DNA from: Bolinopsis microptera
Taxonomy: Eukaryota; Ctenophora; Tentaculata; Lobata; Bolinopsidae
Assembly (NCBI RefSeq): GCF_026151205.1
Contig: NC_087074.1
Location: 13,469,742-13,533,741 of the forward strand
Direction of reading: 5' to 3'
DNA: 64,000 nucleotides
The number at the start of each line of letters is the position of its first letter. Position 1 is the stretch's first letter. Below are positions 17,201-27,089 of this stretch, piece after piece. Both the position numbers and the translations under genes were made by a program. Below the pieces are notes generated by a model. It was given only the letters and a program-made list of their open reading frames with translations. It was not told the DNA's origin and made no database searches.

Positions 17201-20200
17201 TCGAATTGCATGAAACGTGGATAAAAATGCTTTGCAGAAAAACTTCGAACCTTTTTAGATTGGGGAATACTAAAATCATCAATATTTGAAGTTGGAGTTC
17301 AGTAAATCTCTGCATATTTTAGTAATTAGGAATAGCTTAGCGGAAAGGGCTGAACCTGAAAAAGGTTAACCACACAATATTAGAGTTTCATAACTAATTA
17401 CAATACAGCTTTATCAAATTCCACATAAAGAAACAGCACAAAAGGACCGTTTAAGATCGAACCAATTTTACCAGCTGTATACTATCATTTTATTGATTTC
17501 AATGATCAAAACCTCTCTGTACCGTCAATCTTGCCAATCTATACCGGGTATCTGAATGTACCGGACCTCTTCTTTGCCTCTATAATATTTAGACCCAGTT
17601 GTGCAAGAAATGCGATTTCTCATAGGGGCTTCTTTTAACTGTGCACCTTTTGTCACTCTCGCAAGAGGCCCGGTATTATAGGGGGGTATAGGAAGTGTAA
17701 ATATACCTACCATCATCCACTGTGGCTTTTTTGTGTTGTGAATGCACATGCCGCTTCGTTTGCTATGCAAGATACCTCGAATAACTCCCATATGTCAATG
17801 CCAGGGTCGGGATAGAGCTGGAGATAGCATTGAGAGGTTGCTAGAAATAGCTAGACTTAGAATAAACTGGTGGTAGCTGGGTGGTGCTAGCATGGAGGTA
17901 GCAGAACGTAGCTACACGGGGTTTCATTGGGGTTGGTTATTTTAATGGCCAAAGAGTGCCGGAACTAAACTTACTTAAGATTGCAGTTTAGGGGCAGTGC
18001 AAAGCACGGTGGAGTCAGGGACACAGAGCTACAGTGTAACAGTGCAGGAGTACTGCAAAAGAACAGTGCAAGTGATACAGTCTGCAACAGTAAAACGCCG
18101 AAGAAGGAGATAAGATTGTGGCTGCAGAGGAGGAGAGGAGCAGGAACCTGTTTGTGTTTGGGTTGAAAGAAGAGGAGGAAGAAGAGTTTCCTGCTCTGGT
18201 AACTGCATTTTTGGAAGAGGTGGCCTGGGGTGAGAACTTAATTCCAAGCGACACGGTGGGCTGGAACCAATCAGGTACAGCTATCCGACCTATCAAGATC
18301 ACCGTCCTGAGCTTTGTACCGCTACAATTGACCCCCTAACAATTGACCCCCCGACAATTGACCCCCTATGTAATTACACTGGCGTCAATTGTCGCAAAAT
18401 CTAGGGCTTAGTACGACAATTGACCCCCCGACAATTGACCCCCCATGTAATTACACTGGAGTCAATTGATCGGGTTAGGGTCAGGGTCCTGGGTCAGGGT
18501 TAGGGTTAGGGTTAGGGTTAGGTTTAGGGTTAGGGTTAGGGTTAGGGTTAGGGTTAGGGTCCTGGGTCAGGGTCAGGGTCAGGGTCAGGGTCAGGGTCAG
18601 GGTCAGGGTCAGGGTCAGGATTAATTGTATTAAATTATATTTCCGGGGGTCAATTGTCGGAGGTCAATTGTCGGGGGTCAATTGTCGGGGGGCCAATTGT
18701 CGCCCACCCCTAAGCTTAACAACCTTTCATCATAATCTGATAGCTAGACTTTATTCTAAGTCTAGTTATTTCTAGCAACCTCTCAATGCTATCTCCAGCT
18801 CTATCCCGACCCTGGCAATGACATATGGGGGTTATTCGAGGTATCTTGCATAGCAAACGAAGCGGCATGTGCAATGTGCATTCAAAACACAAAAAAGCCA
18901 CAGTGGATGATGGAAGGTATATTTACACTTCCTATACCCCCCTATAATACCGGGCCTCTTGCGGGAGTGACAAAAGGTGCACAGTTAAAAGAAGCCCCTG
19001 TGAGAAATCGCATTTCTTGCACAACTGGGTCTAATTATTATAGAGGCAAAGAAGAGGTCCGGTACATTCAGATACCCGGTATAGATTGGCAAGATTGACG
19101 GTACAGAGAGGTTTTGATCATTGAAATCAATAAAATGATAGTATACAGCTGGTAAAATTGGTTCGATCTTAAACGGTCCTTTTGTGCTGTTTCTTTATGT
19201 GGAATTTGATAAAGCTGTATTGTAATTAGTTATAAAACTCTAATATTGTGTGGTTAACGTTTTTCAGGTTCAGCCCTTTCCGCTAAGCTATTCCTAATTA
19301 CTAAAATATGCAGAGATTTACTGAACTCCAACTTCAAATATTGATGATTTTAGTATTCCCCAATCTAAAAAGGTTCGAAGTTTTTCTGCAAAGCATTTTT
19401 ATCCACGTTTCATGCAATTCGATCACTTTTGGCGGAAATTTTTTTTTCAAATTTTCGAAATTTTTATAAGTCTCGAAAAAAATTTGTAAGTGAAAAAGTT
19501 TTGAAGTTTTTCTAAAAACTACATTTCTCCGTGTTTCAAACGATTTTAATCATTTTGAGCCAATAAAAATTTTTCACTTTTTTTGGTAATTAACTAATTG
19601 GTAATTATCTAATTAGCTGATTGTCCGATGTAAAAATTTTTCTTATAAAAGTTTTACTCCTTGATAAGATAAACATTCTAGGTTAATTTCCAGCCTTCTA
19701 CGACGTTCACAACTAAAGATATTTGGCAAACTAGAAAGGTGGTACAAAGGTGGTAAAAAGTGGTAAAAAGTGGTGTTTCTGTCGAGAAACAAAATTGGTG
19801 ACAAGTCTAATTATGTTCGTAGGGGTTCTAACTACCATATTCCGTTGCTAAATCCTTGTGAACATTTAAATCCAACGGAACCCTTAAATCGACCACTTTT
19901 CCCCTTACTATATTAAAAAAACAACAACAAAAACTCTAATATCTCCCTTTTCAGTGGGAATTGCCGAGCCTGCGAGACGAAAAGCACTTCCTGCTTGGAT
20001 ACGCGATGGTCTAAGTAAAATTGACAAGGGTAAAGTTGATAACACCGAGTTGACGAGACGACCTAAAGCTACCGACGTGACAGGATTTGATGCGATGATT
20101 AACAGAGGGAGTACAGCTGCTATACAGAGAAACAAAATCAGTGGTTACAGTGTCCTTGCTGACTCTGATGCTAGCTCAGCTGACGAAAAGGTTCGGATTA

Positions 20201-23200
20201 TTGAATAGTTTTCATGTTATTGTTCCCTGGTAGTTAAATTAATCCATAGGTAAATGGTTAGAATGTTCATCTGCTGGACTCATCAGGGTTGAGCAGGGCA
20301 AGAGGTCTTGAGTTATTATACCAATGGTCATGTAAATGATATGGGAGGTAAGTCGATTCTGCGAATATTCTTGCACGAATAAAACACACATTGCGCGGCG
20401 CGCGCAAAGTCTACAAAAGCACACAATTTTTATACCGTTTTGCATATAAAGTACAACTTTCTAGTCGGCAGTAAAGCTCGCGCGTACACGCGAACAGCCG
20501 TGTACACACGAACGAAATTTGGTTACGTATGTACGGTATAACTCCGCGTTACAATACAAAAAATAGTCACGAACCTTGATGGTTTAACTTCTCGTTAACC
20601 CGGCCCGAGAGAAATTGAACTAATTTATCAATAGTTCAAGCGGCGCTCAGCCTGTCATTCCGCCGCATCTCTATGTTTATGAACATAATAGCCTGTCAGC
20701 AACTGTCAGCAAGACCCCCCCCCCCCCCCCTAATGAATTCAGCATTTACCAGACCACCCCTCCCCCTTAATACATACCCCTTCCCGTCAGCCTGCGAGGG
20801 GTCCAGGTATATAAATGCTTACGGGAGGTCTAGGTAGGAAAATTAATATGTGATTGATTGTAACACTAAAGTACTAATATTAAGGAAATTAGTGAAGTTT
20901 TATTTTTAATTAAATTTATTTGAAGCAACAATTTTTGGCAAAATTCAGCAAGGCTCAGCATTTCCAAACCCCCTCCCCCCTCGGCTGCTGACGTCACATG
21001 TGAACGCTCCCTAAGACATGCTTAGGAGTGATCTTGAATCTTGATAGATCTTTTGTAAGGTGTAACAAGAGTATTTTGACCCGATCCAGGGGATTTTCTA
21101 ATCTGCTCAGAGACATGTACCTTGCCTTTTGTAGGATGTAATTACAAGGTACGAAAACGAAACGAAACGAAACACCGTATTTACTACCCCGCTCTTATGC
21201 GACAAAGATATTGCATAAAATATACTTAAATAATTTACACAATACGGTGCCCATGTCTGAGCGGCTCTCCAAAAAAACTTTCTCTCTTCCTCAGAGCAGA
21301 AAGTTTTTTTTTTTAATATATAAACTGGGGTCTCATAAAAATTTAAGAACCAATGTACTTTATTTCACACAAAAACTTTACAAATATGTCACATATAAGG
21401 TTTAAAAACTACCAAGACGCGTGCCGAGTTAGACTCGTCAACGGTCTTATATAATTAGAATTTTTACGAGTATCACCCGTTAAGGTAAACAAAAGAAACA
21501 CTTCATAATTACATATCGTTCACTCTGATATCTTTTCCTCACAACAAATAATACCACTTCTGATATAATATCGTCTCTTCAAGTCCTTCTTTGCCTTACC
21601 TTTCATCTCCAAAACGAGCAGATGTTGTCTGGCTTGCTCTTCAGGTGACCGATCTGGAGAAATGTAAACTGTTTTGTGGTGCTGACTCCGTCTCAGGTTC
21701 TTCGATTTCAATAATATCTCGTGGACATAATTGGAATTTGTGACCGATATTTTGATAGGTCTGGTCTTGTCGGCTGATCTCATTCCAATCCTGACAGCTT
21801 CATACCGTGGTTTCACTTCGATCTGTTCAAACAGTTCGTTGGCAAACTTGACATCAGGTCGAAAGGTCTTACTAGTTTAATAGGAGTATCCAGGTACATT
21901 TTCTGAGAAATAAAATCCTATGGTGTCAGGATAGCTTGACTACCTGAATGTTATTACAAACAACTTTCCGTGCCATTAGAAAAATTGTTCGGAACCAAAA
22001 CATTAAATTCTACGTGTGAAATGTCGCCCGATGTGGACGAATATACTCCCAGTGTCTATTGGATGTTGAAAGAATTTTCAAAGTTTGACAAACATGTAAC
22101 ATATTTCTCATAACTTACATCACTTTTTTTAGGAAGTTGAATCAGAAGATGAGCCAGATGAAATAAAACCTAAAATGGATCCTGTAAGTGTGAATATTTT
22201 GCAAGATTCTTACTAAAATCATAACCGTTGCGTTGTGAACGCTTAATGTACAATGCAATACATACAATATGTATATTATATCCTTTTCGTTTAGAGTACC
22301 ACCTAGATGAAACGTAATATCAAGTACTCTGACCTAGTTACCCACGTACCATTGTTAAACACTAGGTGTGAAAGCCATCACAACACACCAGGTGCCTGTA
22401 CCGTGCCTACACCGTCTTTGTAACCGAACTTACAGAACATACTGTATTCAGGTGCTGTTTGTGAAACGTTCTCTGACTGAGATACTGCTGGAGGTGACCA
22501 ACTCTGAACTTAAGGCGATTGTTATGGAGTGCATTCAGCAGCAGCAAGGTTTGTTTGTTTGAATGATTTAGTGGTTTGTTTTCGAGTTATTTGCTGGTCA
22601 ATGCCCATGTGGTTTCAATGGTGTATTTGATGGGATTATTACTTAGGATATAACGATTATTACAGAATGCAACAAAATTTGTGCTTTAATGACGAGTACT
22701 TCTATTAAGTTGCCGAAATACAGATGCTTACATTGAGAATCTGACTATTAGGATAAGCTACATAGTCGTAGCAGTTAGCAATGCCTAAATAGTCTTATAT
22801 TTAGCGTACTCGTTTAAAGAAATAACTCGTTGCTTTAACTCAGTCTCTATGTTTGTTTTGAATTGTACATTTCTCAGCTTTGTGCTTTACTTGAACTTTC
22901 TTTCAGCTATTAGGCAACTGGATGAATTGTGCAAGAGTAAAGTAAAAAATGGATCTAATGGAATAGGTGAGCATCGATTTTTCAGCTTGAAGACATTTTT
23001 GTATTTCATCCTCATTGATTTTGAACAAATTTTATAACATTATCGGTCGTAATAACACAATAACTTGAAACTACATTGTGACAGTAACATATTTTCAGAT
23101 CTAGTGTCATACAAAAACCAGTCAAGCTCGGACTCTGACAGTTCGTCTGATAGTTCCAGCTCGGACAGCAATGATCGGCAGAAGAAGTTGTCCGCTAGTT

Positions 23201-24447
23201 CGCCTCCCGTCCCTCTTACTCCTATCAGTTTAAAGTTAGACTCCAACAAGGAAAACTCTTCGGCAAAACGTAGACAATCAAAATCATCTCCGACTGATTC
23301 CAAATCGAGGAAAGAATCAGAGAGTAAGCCCTCTAAGTCTGAGAAAGTTAAAAACTCGGATAAATCCAAAAGCGAAGGCAAATTGTCGACTCCAAAACAG
23401 AAAACGTCTAAAAAATCGTCACGCGATGAAAAGACCGAATCTCGTCATCGCAGCCCAGATGAAAGTCGTAAGAGAAAAAAGTCTCGTCGGTCGTCTTCTT
23501 CCTCAGATGATGAAGAAAAATCTTCACGTCGGTCAAAACCGGATAAGGAAAAGAAGGAGAAGAAGGAAAAATCCTCAAAACGTGAGAGTAAGAAAGATGA
23601 TAAGTCAAAAAGTAAAGAAGAAAGAAAATCTAAGAAAGAAGATAAAACCTCTAAGAAAGAGAAGATAAAAGAACTTAACAAGAAGATAGAGAAAGCAACC
23701 AAGGAAGTCGAAAAGAAGACCAAATCGTCAAAAAAGCGTCGCTCACCATCCTCATCCTCGTCTCGGAGTGGCTCATCATCAGATAGGAAAACTAAAAAGA
23801 AGACAAAAACTCGAAAGAAGAAAGACAGCTCTTCATCATCAGACTACGGTTACAAGTACTCCTCTCCCTCGCCCGACAAGAAACACAAGACAAGGTTAGT
23901 ACACCACTCTTGGATCGAGGGCCCTACGCGGTTTGATAGGTTTGTTTGGATGTGATGTGTGGTACATATTCTTCGCAACGGTAATACTAGGGCTTGAATA
24001 AAATTTCCTCATTTTCCACAAATCCTATTTTTGTTGACATAAATCATGTATGAGCATGACATGCTCAATGTTTTTATTCGCGAAAATGAAGCGCTTATAT
24101 TGGCCTTTGAGTATGTGACTGATGCTTTTTGCTACTGCAAGACCACAATGCGACTAACGTCTCCTAAAATTTACCAATGCCACAAGAAGATCCATGCATC
24201 ACAACTGCACTATCATTATTCATTGTGTACATATGAAATTTTAGTACAGCTCTAATCGGGGATTCTGGGCATTTTAACGGAATTCGTTTCCCTTCTATGT
24301 TCTATAACACTCATGTACACTAATAGTAATAAAAAACTTCAAATAAATTTGAAGTAATACTGGGAATACTGCCCCGTTGATTTAGTGATAAAGATATTAA
24401 TAGAGATGAGATGATTGTTGATAATTTCAATTTACAGGAAACGCTGA
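14247..24447 (+). CDS. PNISR: PNISR orthologue (SR-like splicing-associated protein), 11 exons
   Basis: Nuclear, arginine/serine-type protein known in vertebrates to bind pinin. My model joins 14247-14295, 14929-15088, 15261-15315, 15371-15661, 16085-16187, 19955-20190, 22133-22183, 22452-22548, 22907-22966, 23099-23894 and 24438-24447: 1908 nt, 635 residues plus stop, with every phase consistent. Landmarks shared with vertebrate PNISR are an N-terminal MW followed by DWAAKAAAWAQEQ, then RRKALPAWIRDGLSKI, then SLTEILLEVTNSEL, and a long Ser/Lys/Arg-rich tail ending KHKTRKR. The middle is Pro/Gly/Tyr-rich and poorly conserved. Introns range from 55 bp to 3.8 kb, and the longest holds transposons. 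Splice junctions are read by eye. Confidence 0.88.
14929..15088 (+). CDS. PNISR: PNISR exon 2 (DWAAKAAAW motif, polyproline)
   Basis: Follows TATTTTCAG. It encodes the conserved DWAAKAAAWAQEQ block, a run of ten prolines and an acidic stretch. I place the donor at GAATG|GTATTT (phase 2). An open frame continues to 15191, so intron retention is possible. Confidence 0.75.
15261..15315 (+). CDS. PNISR: PNISR exon 3
   Basis: A short exon after TTTCTAAAAG, ending AAT|GTAAGT. It reads SAVTDPALEVQYNSNSWN once the Trp codon is completed across the junction. The acceptor is weak and chosen for phase agreement; the donor is strong. Confidence 0.6.
15371..15661 (+). CDS. PNISR: PNISR exon 4 (Gly/Tyr-rich)
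   Basis: Follows CCTTGAACCAG after a 55-bp intron and ends CAT|GTGAGT. It encodes a low-complexity Gly/Tyr/Gln segment, like the disordered region of PNISR. Confidence 0.75.
16085..16187 (+). CDS. PNISR: PNISR exon 5 (proline-rich)
   Basis: Follows TTTTTTCAG and ends CAGA|GTAAGT in phase 1. It encodes a short proline-rich stretch with basic residues. Confidence 0.75.
16248..16315. repeat. Short palindromic MITE in PNISR intron 5
   Basis: GGGGCCATCCATAAATTACG at 16248 is answered by its reverse complement ending at 16315, with about 24 bases between. TTAA precedes the left arm. It is a very short TIR-only element, probably mobilised by a TTAA-targeting transposase; that is an inference. Confidence 0.7.
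18118..18316 (+). pseudogene. LINE ORF1 (RRM-like) fragment
   Basis: The frame reads ERSRNLFVFGLKEEEEEE, then IPSDTVGWNQSGTAIRPIKI, the layout of RRM-containing LINE ORF1 proteins (RNNxxxFGLxE, later RPIKI/V). There is no valid start and it ends in the adjacent repeat. It lies in the centre of the giant inverted repeat. Confidence 0.55.
18318..18709. repeat. Telomere-like TTAGGG/TCAGGG array framed by inverted CAATTGACCCC motifs
   Basis: 18318-18476 holds repeated ACAATTGACCCCC units. About 18476-18619 is (TTAGGG)n passing into (TCAGGG)n. 18642-18709 holds the reverse-complement motif GGGGGTCAATTGTCG in several copies. The whole looks like a compact foldback element with a telomere-like core rather than a chromosome end. 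Confidence 0.75.
19955..20190 (+). CDS. PNISR: PNISR exon 6 (ALPAWIRDGL motif)
   Basis: Follows CTCCCTTTTCAG. It encodes RRKALPAWIRDGLSKIDKGK, the most recognisable PNISR motif (vertebrate form LPAWIREGLEKM). The donor AAAAG|GTTCGG is weak; the frame would otherwise stop 16 bases later. Confidence 0.85.
20191..21410. other. PNISR intron 6, first part
   Basis: Intronic sequence with a poly-C run (about 20715-20730), a few CGAAACGAAA repeats near 21160-21175 and no gene. Confidence 0.5.
21411..21484 (-). repeat. Dispersed repeat copy (CGGGTGATACTCGTAAAA family)
   Basis: The reverse complement of this segment matches 25207-25288 and 25798-25862: GGGTGATACTCGTAAAA, followed by GAGTC(C/T)AACTCGG and GCGCGTCCTGGT. 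There are three copies of about 65-80 bp in the window, two direct and one inverted. Confidence 0.6.
21520..21860 (-). pseudogene. LINE ORF1 (RRM-like) fragment in PNISR intron 6
   Basis: The minus strand encodes VKFANELFEQI, then RSADKTRPIKISVTNS, LLKSKNLRRSQHHKTVYISP and DRSPEEQARQHLL. This pattern is common in LINE ORF1 or pre-endonuclease regions. There is no in-frame ATG at a sensible place; it is a 5'- and 3'-truncated scrap. Confidence 0.65.
22133..22183 (+). CDS. PNISR: PNISR exon 7 (acidic)
   Basis: 17 codons between CTTTTTTTAG and CCT|GTAAGT: EVESEDEPDEIKPKMDP. The phase is 0-0. Confidence 0.75.
22452..22548 (+). CDS. PNISR: PNISR exon 8 (LTEILLEVT motif)
   Basis: Follows ACTGTATTCAG and ends CAAG|GTTTGT. 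It encodes RSLTEILLEVTNSELKAI, matching the conserved helical segment LLTEILLDVTDEE of vertebrate PNISR. Confidence 0.82.
22907..22966 (+). CDS. PNISR: PNISR exon 9
   Basis: 20 codons after TTTCTTTCAG, ending ATAG|GTGAGC; phase 1-1. Basic residues are followed by Asn/Gly. Confidence 0.72.
23099..23894 (+). CDS. PNISR: PNISR exon 10 (Ser/Lys/Arg-rich tail)
   Basis: Follows ATATTTTCAG. It encodes a serine/aspartate cluster and then a long Ser-, Lys- and Arg-rich tail of SR-related type, ending before AAG|GTTAGT in phase 2. Reading through the donor adds about 20 residues and a stop at about 23953, with AATAAA at 23997-24002. Confidence 0.85.
24438..24447 (+). CDS. PNISR: PNISR exon 11, final codons and stop
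   Basis: After TTTACAG the phase-2 codon completes Arg, then Lys, Arg and TGA. The resulting end, KHKTRKR, resembles the basic terminus of vertebrate PNISR. An ATTAAA hexamer at 24670-24675 may be the poly(A) signal. Confidence 0.65.
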
Positions 24448-25206
24448 GTAAAGTAGAGTATACTAGAGATCAGAGACTAGTAAACATAATCATATATTCG
24501 AAATTGATTTAAAGTTACACACGTTTTTATTTAGTTGAGCTGCTGAGGTTGATTCTTTGTCAATATTTTTGATGTATCTGTGATGGTTGTTTGTTAATTT
24601 TTATTCAATTTATCCAAGACTTTCATTTCTTCTGTGTGATGTAATTGAAATAATAGGATATTAAGAGAAATTAAACCTTCTGTGATAAATGGATACGTAA
24701 TCAGCGGAGGGGGAGGGGTTTCCAAATGATAATTTTGGTCACACAATAGCTAGCTATGTGTAAAACTGTTTACGGAGGGGGAGGAAGGTTAAAACTCGTC
24801 CAAAAAGTGATTATTCATCTGAAGTTGCTGATCTGAAATTTAAATTAAAATTGCTCCTAGTTAACCCCTCAAATTGAAAGGATGGGGAATAGTAGACTTT
24901 TTGGACCAGAACTAGCTTCAATTCAGCAAACAATAACGTAAGCATACTATACTTCTTGATGAGTTGATTGATGATGTCAATCCTTCCAGATCGTTGCTCT
25001 GCGAATTAACAGAGCAATGATCCCTTCGTTCAATTCCTATCGATGTGAAGTAAGATAGATAGTTTGCGCGGCGAAGTTCTCCAAGCATACGTCTGGACGT
25101 GAATTACAAATGAAAGAAACGTTAAGCATATTATGACTGATATACCAAAAGGAACAACAACATTTGACTCGGGGTTAAATTATGTGTTATTGGTTATGTG
25201 TTATGG
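24448..25206. other. Downstream of PNISR, no gene seen
   Basis: AT-rich DNA with a possible poly(A) hexamer (24670). A B-box-like CGTTCAATTCC near 25025 hints at a decayed tRNA-derived SINE, but no matching A box was convincing. Confidence 0.45.
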
Positions 25207-25866
25207 GTTAACGGGTGATACTCGTAAAATATCTGTTCCATATATTGGACCATCGACGAGTCCAACTCGGTGCGCGTCCTGGTAGGTTGTAAACCTACAA
25301 ATTATGGGGGGTAAAAATATGGACTGTTATAAATATGGTTCTTTGGCCCGAAAAGGACCGAAGGCCGTAACCCAGAAAACCTTACCGCCTGCTGGGCTCG
25401 CTAGAGGTGATAGATTTTCAACAGCACATTTGTCGTCGTGCGTCACGTCAATTTTACCTTTCGCACGCTGCATTGAGCCTAGTAGTCATGACAACGACAT
25501 TACTTTGCAAAGTTTAAAAGCTGTGATCTTTTCTTTAGCCCAAAATCAAACTTTTCGGTTTAATTCAGAATCTAAGTTGTCCCAACATATGACAACAGTT
25601 TTGTAAGCTAACCAATTTTTGTTAGAGAAACAAATTTTGTGCTGGCGGAAATTAGCGCTAAAAAACCATCCTACAGTCGGCACGCGAGGCTCACTGTCAA
25701 TGGCGCACTACCTATACTTTTAGAAATTAATCTCGAAGCTAGCATGTAGCAACGAGTGTGGAGTGATTTAGCATTTTTATAGAGTGTGTACTAAAATTAA
25801 CGGGTGATACTCGTAAAATATTTGTTGATCCATCGAGTCCAACTCGGCGCGCGTCCTGGTACGGTG
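25207..25866 (+). repeat. Segment flanked by direct repeats (CGGGTGATACTCG family)
   Basis: Two direct copies of the repeat (25207-25288 and 25798-25862) flank about 510 bp that contains a 100-codon frame without recognisable motifs. A short palindrome, GTAGGTTGTAAACCTAC, follows the first copy and recurs at about 35062-35078 beside the other TIR element. The nature of the element is unknown. Confidence 0.45.
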
Positions 25867-26320
25867 TACGAGGAGGGCCACTAATAAAAAATATAGCACT
25901 TTCGAAAAAATATACATTTTTTAGTATGAAATATATAGAAAATATAGAAAATATAGAAAATATATAAAATATAGAAAATATAGAAAATATATAAAATATA
26001 TAAAATATACAAAATATATAAAATATACAAAATATATAAAATATACAAAATATATAAAATATATAAAATATATAAAATATACAAAATATATAAAATATAC
26101 AAAATATATAAAATATACAAAATATATAAAATATACAAAATATATAAAATATACAAAATATATAAAATATATAAAATATATAAAATATACAAAATATATA
26201 AAATATACAAAATATATAAAATATAGCATTTATAAAAAAACATACTTTTTTTAAAAACGTACATTTTTGTAAAACGTACATTTTTTGTAAAACGTATATT
26301 TTTTAGTGGCCCTCCTCGTA
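25867..26320. mobile_element. TIR element with internal AT-rich minisatellite, copy A
   Basis: Ends GTACGAGGAGGGCCACTAA and its complement. Between them is an array of roughly 18-bp units (TATAAAATATACAAAATA type) from about 25936 to 26222. Frames reading Ile-Tyr-Phe or Tyr-Ile-Leu repeats are products of this microsatellite. An inverted copy lies at 34589-35052. Confidence 0.75.
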
Positions 26321-27089
26321 CGACTCGTGTACGAAAAGGGCCACTAAAAACGTACGTGATACGCGCGCATTTATATAGGAAATGGCAAGCCCTAAATCGC
26401 AAAAAATCACTTTATTTTTATTGTGCGCATTGCCATAACTATTTACAGATTTGGTCAATTTGAAAACTGTTTTCATCACGTTGTTCCTTATGAACAAATA
26501 AAAGTTCGCATATCAATTTCCACTAGGTTTGACTAATTTATGTGCCTCTAGACTCATCTAACCATGTTCCTCGTGCAAAATAGTCAAGAGTAGCCAAATA
26601 AATACAAATTTAGGGTAATTAACTAATTAAGGGGTCAGGAATCGACATTTTCGATCAGCAGGGGACTGCGCGCTCACTGAAACTGTGTTATTTTTTTTTG
26701 ACGATTTAGGGTTGGCTACAATAGCCCTGATACTTCGCGCGCGCAGCGCTGAGCGCGCGAGTCTACATGCGCCAGACACAGATCAGGGGCTGCCAACTGA
26801 CTTTTGCGCGCGGCTTGGACCCCAGATATACCAGGGTCTTGCCCGTGGAATTCACGGATCCGGGTCTAGCATTTTTAAATTTTTTACATTATTAAATGTA
26901 TCTTTGATTTCTTTCTTGAAGTAGACCGGACTGGATTTGGACGCCGAACATGATGCCGTACACCATTTGTTTCTATTTCGCTTCCCTAATACACAATTTT
27001 ACTCCCAAAATGCAGCACGATAATCGTATGTGTTTGATTGCTCGCGCACAACAGTTCATATGCAACACTTGGTTCTTACCCCTTTTCAA
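26321..27089. other. Intergenic, no gene seen
   Basis: It contains the flank of the TIR element (ACGAAAAGGGCCACTAAAAA), a GC-rich palindromic patch near 26735-26765 (CGCGCGCAGCGCTGAGCGCG) and no coding signal. Quality declines from about 27075. Confidence 0.45.

Larger units (their letters stand above)
16746..19912. mobile_element. Giant inverted-repeat (foldback) element in PNISR intron 5
   Basis: The left arm (16746-17869) and right arm (about 18751-19912) are inverted copies of over 1.1 kb, highly similar except for small indels, such as an extra stretch near 19440-19470. The ends read TAGTAAGGGGAAAAGTGG, flanked by TA, which would fit a TA-targeting transposon. The centre (17870-18750) carries a LINE ORF1 scrap and a telomere-like repeat. 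No transposase is visible. The arms share a small frame with the motif IFTLPIPPYNTGPLA, but all five differences I saw in it change amino acids, so I do not call it a gene. Confidence 0.8.

Noticed and set aside
18480-18620. True telomere or chromosome end
   Set aside because: The array is short, degenerate, lies inside an intron and is framed by inverted repeats; unique gene sequence continues on both sides.
23408-23723. Antisense frames opposite PNISR exon 10
   Set aside because: They mirror the Ser/Lys-rich coding sequence and have no independent signal.
25304-25606. 100-codon plus-strand frame as a gene
   Set aside because: It shows no recognisable motif, lies within a repeat-flanked segment and has no splice or promoter support.
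25739-26402. Frames of repeated IFYIFC/YILYIL residues (also 34457-35143)
   Set aside because: They are translations of the 18-bp AT minisatellite in all three frames of one strand, with no sign of selection.
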